Source: Methylosinus sp. C49
GTDB taxonomy: Bacteria > Pseudomonadota > Alphaproteobacteria > Rhizobiales > Beijerinckiaceae
DNA length: 64,000 bases
NCBI RefSeq assembly: GCF_009936375.1
Contig: NZ_AP022332.1
Location: 3,566,501 to 3,630,500 of the forward strand
Reading direction: 5' to 3'
A program made the translations under genes and the position numbers. How positions within the stretch are numbered: position 1 is the stretch's first letter; each line of letters starts with the position of its first letter. Below, piece after piece: positions 35,869-43,233 of this stretch. The notes under the pieces are model-generated. The model was not told the origin of the DNA. It was given only the letters and a program-made list of their open reading frames with translations, and did not search any database.

Positions 35869-36918
35869 ATGGACTATCGCAAATTGGGCCGCACTGATCT
35901 CAGCGTGTCGGCGATCATGCTCGGCACGATGACATGGGGCCAGCAGAACACCGAGGCCGAGGGACATGCGCAGCTCGACTATGCGCTCGATCGCGGCGTC
36001 AATTTCATCGACACGGCGGAAATCTATTCCATCCCGCCGCGCGCCGAGACGCAGGGCTCGACCGAGCGCATCATCGGCTCCTGGCTCGCGGCGCGAAAGA
36101 ACCGCGACAGAGTGATTTTGGCGACGAAGGTCTCGGGCCGCAGCGACAGCGCCTATCTGCGCCCCGACTCCAAGGGTACCAGGCTCGATCGCAAGAACAT
36201 AGAATATGCGATCGACGGATCGCTGAAGCGCCTGCAGACGGATTATGTCGATCTCTATCAGCTGCATTGGCCGGATCGCCCGCTGCCGCTGTTCGGCGCC
36301 GGCGGGACCATCTATCGCGCGCCGCCGAAGGTCGACGAAATTCCCATAGAGGAAACGCTGGAGGCGCTCGCCGATCTGGTGAAGGCGGGCAAGATTCGCC
36401 ATATCGCGCTCTCCAATGAGACGAGCTGGGGCGTCGCGCGCTTTCTGAGCGCGGCGGAGAAGGGCCATGGGCCGCGTGTCGTCTCGATCCAGAACGCCTA
36501 CAATCTCATCAATCGCACTTTCGAGATCGGCCTCGCCGAATTCGCGACGCGCGAAGATGTCGGCCTGCTCGCCTATTCGCCATTGGCGCAGGGCTATCTC
36601 ACCGGCAAATATCAAAATGGCGCACGTCCCGCCGGCGCGCGCACCACTTTGTTCGAGCGCGGCCAGCGCTATGAGAAGCCCGGCGTCACGCAGGCAATCG
36701 ACGCTTATCTCGCGCTGGCGAAGGAGATCGGCGTGTCGCCGGCGAAGCTCGCCCTTGCCTTCGTCACCTCGCGGCCCTTCGTGACGTCCAATATCATCGG
36801 CGCGACGACGACGGCGCAATTGCAGGAAGATTTGGATTCGCTCGAGGTGACGATCACGCCGGAAATCGAAGCGCGTATCGACGAGATTCATCAGCTGCAC
36901 AGCAATCCCGCGCCGTGA
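35869..36918 (+). CDS. Aldo/keto reductase (Tas-like)
   Basis: An NADPH-dependent oxidoreductase of 349 residues. The family markers are YRKLGRTDLSVSAIMLGTMTWG, the catalytic Asp/Tyr in VNFIDTAEIYS, Lys in ILATKVSG, His in LYQLHWPDR, and a C-terminal cofactor segment (NIIGATTTAQLQEDLDSL). The similarity is closest to the Tas group. It starts 19 bp after the acyltransferase fusion gene, so the two may share a transcript. The substrate is unknown. Confidence 0.9.
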   Translation: MDYRKLGRTDLSVSAIMLGTMTWGQQNTEAEGHAQLDYALDRGVNFIDTAEIYSIPPRAETQGSTERIIGSWLAARKNRDRVILATKVSGRSDSAYLRPDSKGTRLDRKNIEYAIDGSLKRLQTDYVDLYQLHWPDRPLPLFGAGGTIYRAPPKVDEIPIEETLEALADLVKAGKIRHIALSNETSWGVARFLSAAEKGHGPRVVSIQNAYNLINRTFEIGLAEFATREDVGLLAYSPLAQGYLTGKYQNGARPAGARTTLFERGQRYEKPGVTQAIDAYLALAKEIGVSPAKLALAFVTSRPFVTSNIIGATTTAQLQEDLDSLEVTITPEIEARIDEIHQLHSNPAP

Positions 36919-36939
36919 GGCGAAAGAGAAAGGCGCGTC

Positions 36940-37407
36940 ATGGATGTGAGACTGCGGCTCGCGCCGCTCGAGGAAAAGCGAGAGATCGCCGCTCTGCTGC
37001 GGCGCTATCTCATCGAGCTCGGCCCTTGGGGATATGACGAGCCCGACAATTATCCTTTTCTCGATTCCTATTGGCGCGAGCCGCGTCGCTCTCCTTATGT
37101 GATCGAAGCCGATGGCGCCGCCGCCGGCTTCACCCTCGTCAACGCCATCTCCATCTCCGGCTACCCGGTCGAAGCTTCCATAGCGGAATTCTACGTGCTG
37201 CCGCATCTGCGCCGCGGCGGCTGCGGCGGCGCGGCGGCGCGGCAGGCCTTTCTGACGCGCGCCGGCTGGTGGGAGCTCTCCTTCCATCGCGACAACGCCG
37301 CCGCCCGCGCCTTCTGGCCGAAGACCGCCGAACGCGCCGGCGGCAAGCGCATTCAGTTTTTCGACGTCGGCGAGAGTCGCATATTGCGCTTTCGCATGAC
37401 GAAATGA
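36940..37407 (+). CDS. GNAT-family acetyltransferase
   Basis: A 155-residue protein with the GNAT fold: an acidic helix start (LAPLEEKREIAALLRRYLIEL), strands ending ASIAEFYVLPHLRRGGCGGAAARQAF (the acetyl-CoA loop, here RRGGCGGAA instead of the usual Q/RxxGxG/A pattern but equivalent), and HRDNAAARAFW near the end. It follows the aldo/keto reductase gene by 21 bp. The acceptor is unknown. Confidence 0.82.
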   Translation: MDVRLRLAPLEEKREIAALLRRYLIELGPWGYDEPDNYPFLDSYWREPRRSPYVIEADGAAAGFTLVNAISISGYPVEASIAEFYVLPHLRRGGCGGAAARQAFLTRAGWWELSFHRDNAAARAFWPKTAERAGGKRIQFFDVGESRILRFRMTK

Positions 37408-37420
37408 TTCGGCGCGCCGA

Positions 37421-37876
37421 TCACTTCACCGGAATGAGCAGATCGGTGATCAGCCCTTCGGGCGGCGCGTCATAGGGCGTGTTGCGATAGATCTCGAGCG
37501 CGGGGCGATCGTCCGGCTCATGGCCGCTCGTCGGCAGCCATTCGCCATAGAGCTTCTGAAAGGCCGCGCTGATCCCGCTATAGGGGCCGACATGCCGATA
37601 GGAGGCGTAGCGCCCGCCGACGATATCGGCGATCGTCACCTCGCCGGAAGCGGCGACGCCGTCTGGAAAAACCAGGCCGGCGCAATAGCGAAAGCCGCAA
37701 CCTGCTTCCGGGTCGTCATAGGAGACGCCGATGGGATAGAGCGCCCGCCCGGCGAGGCCCGCCTGCATATGCCAGCGCCACAGACCCGCCCATGTCTCCG
37801 GTATCGACGCCACCGGCCCCTTGTGCTCGAGAAGATGCGCGCGGATCGGCGCCTGCTCGACGATTTCGACATTCAT
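37421..37876 (-). CDS. GyrI-like/AraC effector-binding domain protein
   Basis: A 151-residue small-molecule-binding domain of the GyrI/AraC_E_bind type (MNVEIVEQAPIRAHLLEHKGPVASIPETWAGLWRW...), with the typical GRYASYRHVGPYSGI and C-terminal LEIYRNTPYDAPPEGLITDLLIPV. The ATG at 37876 has a good AAAGGA site 7 bases upstream. Upstream in the same frame are the last residues of an AraC-type helix-turn-helix, cut by a stop, so this looks like the ligand half of a former two-domain regulator that may still be made alone. It converges with the GNAT gene. Confidence 0.75.
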   Translation of the reverse strand: MNVEIVEQAPIRAHLLEHKGPVASIPETWAGLWRWHMQAGLAGRALYPIGVSYDDPEAGCGFRYCAGLVFPDGVAASGEVTIADIVGGRYASYRHVGPYSGISAAFQKLYGEWLPTSGHEPDDRPALEIYRNTPYDAPPEGLITDLLIPVK

Positions 37877-38044
37877 GGCTGCGTCCTTTCTCGTGACGAC
37901 GACGGGGGAAGGCAAAGTGAAATCGGCGGCGGCGCGATGCGTCGCGCGAAATTGCGTAGGGCTCACGGCGACGAAGCCGCGAAAGGCGCGCGCGAAGCTC
38001 AGCGCATTCTCATAGCCCGCCTCCATCATTGCGTGTCGTCTGCT
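37877..38044 (-). pseudogene. Truncated AraC-type helix-turn-helix
   Basis: The frame that leads into the GyrI-like domain encodes AGYENALSFARAFRGFVAVSPTQFRATHR, the second helix-turn-helix of an AraC-family DNA-binding domain. The roughly 70 residues that should precede it (first helix-turn-helix) are absent: a TGA at 38045-38047 blocks the frame and neither other frame resumes the motif. The DNA-binding half therefore seems lost. Confidence 0.6.
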
Positions 38045-38099
38045 TCATGGAATTCGAGCATAAAGGGGCGCCGCGCCGGGCGCATTGCAGAGATTGCTC

Positions 38100-38122
38100 A
38101 TTTTCGCCCTATGCGCGAAAAT
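38100..38122. promoter_or_regulatory. Inverted repeat between the AraC/GyrI remnant and the GST gene
   Basis: ATTTTCGC and GCGAAAAT form perfect 8-bp arms around a 7-bp spacer, about 78 bp upstream of the GST start. It could be an operator, possibly for the now truncated AraC-type regulator, or a hairpin in the GST leader. Confidence 0.45.
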
Positions 38123-38199
38123 CGCAAAGGTCGTCGAATTATCGCATTTGTCGCAATGATGGCGTCTTTGGGCCGGGGCGAGCGAGAAGGAATTTGCAA

Positions 38200-38814
38200 A
38201 TGCGTCTCATCGGAATGCTGGATTCGCCCTATGTCAGACGCGTCGCCGTATCGCTGAACGCATTCGGCCTGCCCTTCGTGCACGAGCCATTGTCGGTGTT
38301 TCGCGATTTCGACGCCTTCGCCGGAATCAATCCGATCGTGAAGGCGCCGACGCTGGTCACCAATGAAGGGGTGACGCTGCTCGATTCGACTCTGATCCTC
38401 GATTATCTGGAACGCCTCGTTCCCGCCGAGCGCCGGCTGACGCCGGAAAGGAACGAAGATTTCGCGCGCGCGCAACGAATCATCGGGCTGGCGCTGGCGG
38501 CGAATGAGAAGACCGTGCAGCTCGTCTATGAGTCGAAGCGGCCGGACGAGAAACACTATGCGCCCTGGGTCGAGCGCGTCGAAATCCAGCTTTTGGCGGC
38601 CTATCGCCTGCTGGAAAAAGAGGTCGCGGAGGCCCAGGACAATTTTCTCTTCGGCGCGCGCCTGCTGCAGGCGGACATAACGACCGCCGTCGCCTGGCGA
38701 TTCTCGCGCTTCGTGCTCGCCGATCGCCTCGACCCCGCCGATTATCCGGCTCTCGCGAATTTTTCCCTGCGCGCGGAGGCGCTGCCGGAATTCATCGCCG
38801 CGGATTTCGACTGA
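38200..38814 (+). CDS. Glutathione S-transferase family protein
   Basis: A 204-residue protein with an N-terminal thioredoxin-like half (MRLIGMLDSPYVRRVAVSLNAFGLPF, NPIVKAPTLVTNEGVTLLDSTLILDYLE) and a helical C-terminal half ending DYPALANFSLRAEALPEFIAADFD. Ser9 in LDSPYVRR is the likely glutathione-activating residue. A GAAGGA ribosome site precedes the ATG. It is divergent from the decayed AraC/GyrI gene. The electrophile it acts on is not known. Confidence 0.9.
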   Translation: MRLIGMLDSPYVRRVAVSLNAFGLPFVHEPLSVFRDFDAFAGINPIVKAPTLVTNEGVTLLDSTLILDYLERLVPAERRLTPERNEDFARAQRIIGLALAANEKTVQLVYESKRPDEKHYAPWVERVEIQLLAAYRLLEKEVAEAQDNFLFGARLLQADITTAVAWRFSRFVLADRLDPADYPALANFSLRAEALPEFIAADFD

Positions 38815-38878
38815 GGAATGCGAGCCGGAAGGCGCGGGGTCCGAAATGTCTCGGACCCCGCGAGCCTTTCGGCGACGC

Positions 38879-39973
38879 TCAGCGCCGCAGCTTGCCCAGC
38901 AGCCAGTCGAGCGCCTCGGGGAACACCAGCTCCTGAGTCGCGGCGATCTCCTCCGCGCTCCACCATTTCCAGCCGAGCACGTCGCTGCGCTCTATCTCGG
39001 TGAAGCCGCTGGTGTCTGGCGTGAACTCGCCCGTGCGAATAGCGTAGAAACGCTCGTCGGCCTGGAACCAATCCTCGCCGAGCTGCATCGGAAACTCGCG
39101 CGAGAAGACGATATCGCCGATCGCGACGCCGGTGAGCCCGGTCTCCTCGGCGAGCTCGCGGCGGGCGGCGGCGTCGAAGGTCTCGCCGGGCTCCAAGGCT
39201 CCGCCGATCGAGCCCCAGAAATGCGAATGTCCCTGCTCGACGAACACCGGCGACAGGCGCGTCGAATAGCGGAACAGAAGAACGCGATTCTGCTCGTCCA
39301 ATGGCAGCAGCCGCGCGGCCGGACGACGCTCCAGCTTGCGCCCGTCATAGGGCATGACGACGCGCTCGCGCGCGCCCTCCTCCGCCCAGCGCTCGAGCGT
39401 CCAGCGTCCGTCCTCATAGAGAAACCAATTGGGCGCGGCGTGCAGCACCGGCGGATCGCGCTTCTCGGAAAGGCCGAGGCCGGTCGCGAGGCGATAGCCA
39501 ATGTCCAGCACGCCCGCATGGGCGACGACGAGCACGGTCTCGCCCGGATGCCGCGCCGCTATCGCGGTCAGCTCATCGCCGACGCGCGCGGCGAAAGCGG
39601 AGAGCGTCTCGCCGCCAGGAATGAGAAAATCCGCCTGACGCTGGCGGTGCTTGGCGTGCTCGCTCGGAAAGGCGCGGTCGACATCGTCGAAGGTCATGCC
39701 GTGCCAGTCGCCATCGTCCTTCTCGCGCAGCGCGACGCTCGTCTCTATGGGCAGGCCGAGCCGGCGCGCCAGCGGCGTGACGGTCTGCATGGCGCGTTTC
39801 AGATCGCTGCTGTAGATGCGGTCGAAACGGGTCGAGCCGAGTTCGCGCGCCAGCGCCTCGGCCTGCGCCAGTCCTCTCACATTCAGGGGGATGTTCAGCT
39901 GCCCCTGAACGCGCCTCTCGAGATTCCAATTGGTTTCGCCATGCCGGGCGAGACAGATGCGCGTGCGCGCCAT
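38879..39973 (-). CDS. Histidine phosphatase - Nudix hydrolase fusion
   Basis: A 364-residue protein with two catalytic domains. Residues about 3-195 form a histidine-phosphatase (phosphoglycerate-mutase-like) domain with CLARHGETNWN (His11), SSDLKRAMQT and the second catalytic His in LVVAHAG. Residues about 205-364 form a Nudix domain with an intact box, GALEPGETFDAAARRELAEETGL. The start at 39973 has a GGAGAAGG site and begins directly at the phosphatase fold. Sequential removal of phosphates from a nucleotide is a reasonable guess; the substrate is unknown. Confidence 0.88.
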   Translation of the reverse strand: MARTRICLARHGETNWNLERRVQGQLNIPLNVRGLAQAEALARELGSTRFDRIYSSDLKRAMQTVTPLARRLGLPIETSVALREKDDGDWHGMTFDDVDRAFPSEHAKHRQRQADFLIPGGETLSAFAARVGDELTAIAARHPGETVLVVAHAGVLDIGYRLATGLGLSEKRDPPVLHAAPNWFLYEDGRWTLERWAEEGARERVVMPYDGRKLERRPAARLLPLDEQNRVLLFRYSTRLSPVFVEQGHSHFWGSIGGALEPGETFDAAARRELAEETGLTGVAIGDIVFSREFPMQLGEDWFQADERFYAIRTGEFTPDTSGFTEIERSDVLGWKWWSAEEIAATQELVFPEALDWLLGKLRR

Positions 39974-40469
39974 TGACCTTCTCCGGGATAGCCGCACGTC
40001 CTAGCGATGAAACGGCGTTCCGTCCAGCGGGACTGTGCGCCGCACAATTGTAGGCGACAAATCCTATGGGCGTCGCAGATTTCTTCCGTCGACCGCCGCG
40101 CGCGGACGGCCACGCCCGGGCCGGCCCGATAACGCGAGCGCGGCCGCCCGCGCCACGGCAGTATTCTAGTGAATTAATGATGCGATCGCAGCACAAAGCG
40201 CGCACGCACGGGGCGGAGCCCTTTCAACGACATAAATTTTCGGCCGGGCGACGGATTCGATGCTGGCGTTTTCCTTCTTGCGTGATAGTCGATATATCTA
40301 TTCTATTCGCTTCGCCGCCCATGGGTTTCGGCGCGCCCCCTCGCGTTTCGCCATCAAGAAAGCGCCTCGCTCGAGGCGGAGATCGCGAGACAGCCCATGG
40401 GGTTTACCGACTTGCCGGAGGCGAGGCTCGCGCTCACTGCGGCGCGTGGACGGGAGAGATTGCGAAGCG
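39974..40469. other. 496-bp gap upstream of the Rrf2 gene
   Basis: No credible gene. The left part (about 40030-40140) is GC-rich. From about 40150 to 40310 the DNA becomes more A/T-rich, with TATTCTAGTGAATTAAT near 40160 and GATAGTCGATATATCTATT at 40284-40302, the latter an imperfect dyad that could bind the Rrf2 regulator. This part probably holds the promoters of the flanking divergent genes. Confidence 0.5.
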
Positions 40470-40904
40470 ATGCTGTCCAACAAAGCGAAATACGGGCTCA
40501 AGGCGCTGATCCATCTCGCCGGCGCCGAAGGGCAGTGCCTCGCCGGCGACATGGCGACGCAGAACAACATCCCGCGCAAGTTCCTCGACGCGATCCTGCT
40601 GGAATTGCGCAACGCCGGCATTCTCAACAGCAAGAAGGGCAAGGGCGGCGGCTATCACCTCGCCCGTCCCGCCGACAAGATCACCGTCGGCCAGATCATC
40701 CGCATTCTCGACGGGCCGCTCGCGCCCATCGCCTGCGCCAGCCGCACCGCCTATCAGCGCTGCAACGACTGCCCGGACGAGGACGCCTGCGCGATTCGCG
40801 ATCTGATGCTGGATGTGCGCGACGCCATGGCGCTCATCCTCGATCGCACCAGTATCGCCTCGCTGCGCGGCAGGGGACGGCGGTCGGCGCAAATCCTGCG
40901 CTGA
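40470..40904 (+). CDS. Rrf2-family transcription regulator with Cys cluster
   Basis: A 144-residue winged-helix regulator. The DNA-binding part is MLSNKAKYGLKALIHLA through QNNIPRKFLDAILLELRNAGILNSKKGKGGGYHLARP. A Cys-rich loop follows (CASRTAYQRCNDCPDEDACAIR), with Cys residues suited to hold an Fe-S cluster as in IscR/NsrR/RirA-type proteins, though the spacing differs from E. coli IscR. No iron-sulfur assembly, cysteine or nitric-oxide genes are adjacent, so the regulon is unclear. Its stop lies 2 bp from the convergent thiD stop. Confidence 0.87.
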   Translation: MLSNKAKYGLKALIHLAGAEGQCLAGDMATQNNIPRKFLDAILLELRNAGILNSKKGKGGGYHLARPADKITVGQIIRILDGPLAPIACASRTAYQRCNDCPDEDACAIRDLMLDVRDAMALILDRTSIASLRGRGRRSAQILR

Positions 40905-40906
40905 TT

Positions 40907-41716
40907 TCAGCTTTTCCAGAGAGATTGGAGAAGGTGCGGCGGCCCGCGCCCGCCGCCGAGCGCGAGCGCATCCGCGGCGCCGAGCGCCTCTGTCAGAAAA
41001 TCCTTGGCCGCGCGAATAGCCGGGACCAGCTCGGCGCCATGCGCCAGATTCGCCGCTATGGCGGAGGAGAGCGCGCAACCCGTGCCGTGAAGATTGCGCG
41101 TCGCCACGCGCGCGCCGTGGAACGCGTGAACATTCTCGCCCTCGATGAGAATATCGAGCGGCTCGCCCTCGAGATGCCCGCCCTTCATCAGCACGGCGCG
41201 GGCGCCGCGCGCCGCCAGCGCGCTTCCCTGCTCCGCCATCTCCTGCGGCGTCGCCGCCTCGCTCGCGCCGAGCAGGGCGGCCGCCTCCGGCAAATTGGGC
41301 GTGACCAGAGCCGCGAGAGGAAAGAGCCGCGCGATCATCGTCTCGATGAGCCCGGCGGAGGAGAGCGAATCCCCGCTCGTCGCGACCAGCACGGGATCGA
41401 GGACGATGCGCCGCGCGCCGGCGCGGGCGAGGGAGTCGGCCGCCGCCAGCGCTATGGCGGGCTCGGCCAGCATGCCGATCTTGACCGCATCCACCTCTAT
41501 ATCGGCGAAGATCGCGTCGATCTGCGCGGCGACGACCGGAGCCGGAACCGCATGGACGAGGCTGACGCCGCGCGTGTTCTGCGCGGTCAGCGCCGTGATC
41601 GCCGCCATGCCATAGCAGCGAAGCGCCGAAAATGTCTTGAGATCGCCCTGCACGCCGGCGCCGCCGCTCGGATCGGAGCCGGCGATCGACAGAAGCTTGG
41701 GAATTTGGGCGGCCAT
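40907..41716 (-). CDS. thiD: Hydroxymethylpyrimidine/phosphomethylpyrimidine kinase
   Basis: Phosphorylates HMP and HMP-P for thiamine synthesis. The 269 residues match the ribokinase-fold family: SIAGSDPSGGAGVQGDLKTFSAL at the N-terminus, the DPVLVATSGDSL block, TPNLPEA, and the anion hole/catalytic base in NLHGTGCALSSAIA. No TPP riboswitch is visible upstream; the gene lies 20 bp downstream of the WD40 gene on the same strand and may be co-transcribed with it. Confidence 0.93.
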   Translation of the reverse strand: MAAQIPKLLSIAGSDPSGGAGVQGDLKTFSALRCYGMAAITALTAQNTRGVSLVHAVPAPVVAAQIDAIFADIEVDAVKIGMLAEPAIALAAADSLARAGARRIVLDPVLVATSGDSLSSAGLIETMIARLFPLAALVTPNLPEAAALLGASEAATPQEMAEQGSALAARGARAVLMKGGHLEGEPLDILIEGENVHAFHGARVATRNLHGTGCALSSAIAANLAHGAELVPAIRAAKDFLTEALGAADALALGGGRGPPHLLQSLWKS

Positions 41717-41736
41717 CTCGCCTCCCGCTCTTTGTC

Positions 41737-42750
41737 TTATTTCTTCGGCAGCATCAGCACGCCGGCCGCGCCATTCTCGGCGCCGACGAGGAGCCGCGTT
41801 CCCTTGGCGTCCCAGCTCAGAGCCGAAATGCGCGCCGGCTCGCCCCGGTCCGGCGCGCGCACCAGCAGCTCGGAGGCGTCGGTGAGGCGACAGAGCAGCA
41901 CCATTCCATCCTCATAGCCGATCGCCACGGCGAGCGCGCTCGGATGGAAAGCGACTCGCGTCACCTTCACCTCCGCCCGCACGCCGCATTCGCGCGGCGC
42001 CTCGCCCATCGGCCCGTCCTTGGTTTGGAAGGGCCAGACGACGCAGGCGTCGGCGCCGGAAGTAGCGAGCCATTTGCCGTCATGCGACCAGGACAGCGAG
42101 CGCGTCTTCGCCGGATAGCCGGCCATGCGCATATTCTTGCCATCGGAAACGCGCCAGCCATGCAGCATGTTCTCCTGCATGGCGGTGAGCACGAATTTGC
42201 CGTCCGGCGAGACCGTGGCGTCGATATGCGAGCCCTTCCACTCCAGAAACTCCGGCGCGCCCGCATTGGGGAACCAAAGCGAGACGCCATTGTAGTGAGC
42301 AATGGCGAGCCGATAGCCTTTGGGAAAAAAGGCGATCCCGCGCGAGCTCGACGGCAGCGGCAGCGTCTTGACCTCGCCCTTGGGCGTGCGTGCGCGCAGC
42401 TCGCGGCCGGCGGACCAGGCGAGCGTCCCATCGAAGCGCGCGGCGACGGCGTCGATCCATTTGCCCTTCTCGTCGGCGATGATCTCGAGCCCGCCGGCGC
42501 TGTCCGACGCGACGACGCAGCCATCGTCGCCGCCGGTGATCAGCCGCCGCCCATCGCTCGCCGCGACCAATATGGCGCCGTCCGCATGGGCGAGGACGTG
42601 ACGAGGCGCATCGCCTTCGAGAAGGGCGAGCCGCCCATCGGCGAGCGCCAGCACGGGCGTCTCGCCGAGAAAGGCGGCGGCGACGACCTCCGCGCCGGCG
42701 TCGAAGGGCGTGAAAGCGGAAGTGAGAGAGGGAGCAGCGCCAAAGGTCAC
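41737..42750 (-). CDS. WD40-repeat protein
   Basis: A 337-residue predicted seven-bladed beta propeller, starting at GTG (MTFGAAPSLTSAF). Degenerate WD-type repeats recur about every 40 residues, for example LITGGDDGCVVASDSAG, VLTAMQENMLHGWRVSDG, LATSGADACVVWPFQTKDG and VAIGYEDGMVLLCRLTD. There is no signal peptide, so it is cytoplasmic. Such proteins act as binding scaffolds; no partner is evident apart from thiD just downstream. Confidence 0.83.
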   Translation of the reverse strand: MTFGAAPSLTSAFTPFDAGAEVVAAAFLGETPVLALADGRLALLEGDAPRHVLAHADGAILVAASDGRRLITGGDDGCVVASDSAGGLEIIADEKGKWIDAVAARFDGTLAWSAGRELRARTPKGEVKTLPLPSSSRGIAFFPKGYRLAIAHYNGVSLWFPNAGAPEFLEWKGSHIDATVSPDGKFVLTAMQENMLHGWRVSDGKNMRMAGYPAKTRSLSWSHDGKWLATSGADACVVWPFQTKDGPMGEAPRECGVRAEVKVTRVAFHPSALAVAIGYEDGMVLLCRLTDASELLVRAPDRGEPARISALSWDAKGTRLLVGAENGAAGVLMLPKK

Positions 42751-42891
42751 GATCAGGAACGCCTCGGGGGAAAGGCCGCGGCGGCGCGGCGGCTTCTCTA
42801 TAGCGGATTTGCGGGGCCGGGCTCAAATGGCGCCGCATGTGGCGCCGTTCTTTCATGCAAGCTCGGTTTCGAGCCGGCAGGGAGGAGCCCA

Positions 42892-43218
42892 ATGCAGCAA
42901 AAGCCCGACAGCGACGATTATCTCGCTCTTTTCGGCCGCTACAAGGAGGATTTCGGGGACGTCTACATGGAGCCGGAGGACGAGCGCTTTCGGCTGCTCT
43001 TCGACCAGATCTGCCGCATGCTCACGCAGCCTTCCTCTTTCAACCTCGGCCTGCCCGAGCAATTTCGAACGACCGCCTCCCGCTATCTCGCCGGCGACGC
43101 TCACACGGTCGCCCATATGAAGACGATCGAGAACCGCCATTTCATGCTCAGCGACCTTTTCGACTATATCCATCTCGTGAAGACGATGGGCGGCTCCTGG
43201 GATCAGCGCGGCCGGTGA
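42892..43218 (+). CDS. Hypothetical protein, 108 aa
   Basis: Not recognised. A soluble, acidic, largely helical protein (DDYLALFGRYKEDFGDVYMEPEDERFRLLFDQICRMLTQP, then AGDAHTVAHMKTIENRHFMLSDLFDYIHLVKTMGGSW). A strong GGAGGAG site lies 5 bases before the ATG, which supports translation. It is divergent from the WD40 gene and ends 15 bp before the convergent GGDEF-EAL gene. Confidence 0.7.
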   Translation: MQQKPDSDDYLALFGRYKEDFGDVYMEPEDERFRLLFDQICRMLTQPSSFNLGLPEQFRTTASRYLAGDAHTVAHMKTIENRHFMLSDLFDYIHLVKTMGGSWDQRGR

Positions 43219-43233
43219 CTCTATGTCGTTCGG

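Noticed and set aside
41717-41736. TPP riboswitch before thiD
   Set aside because: Only 20 bp separate thiD from the upstream gene, and no conserved thi-box sequence is visible.
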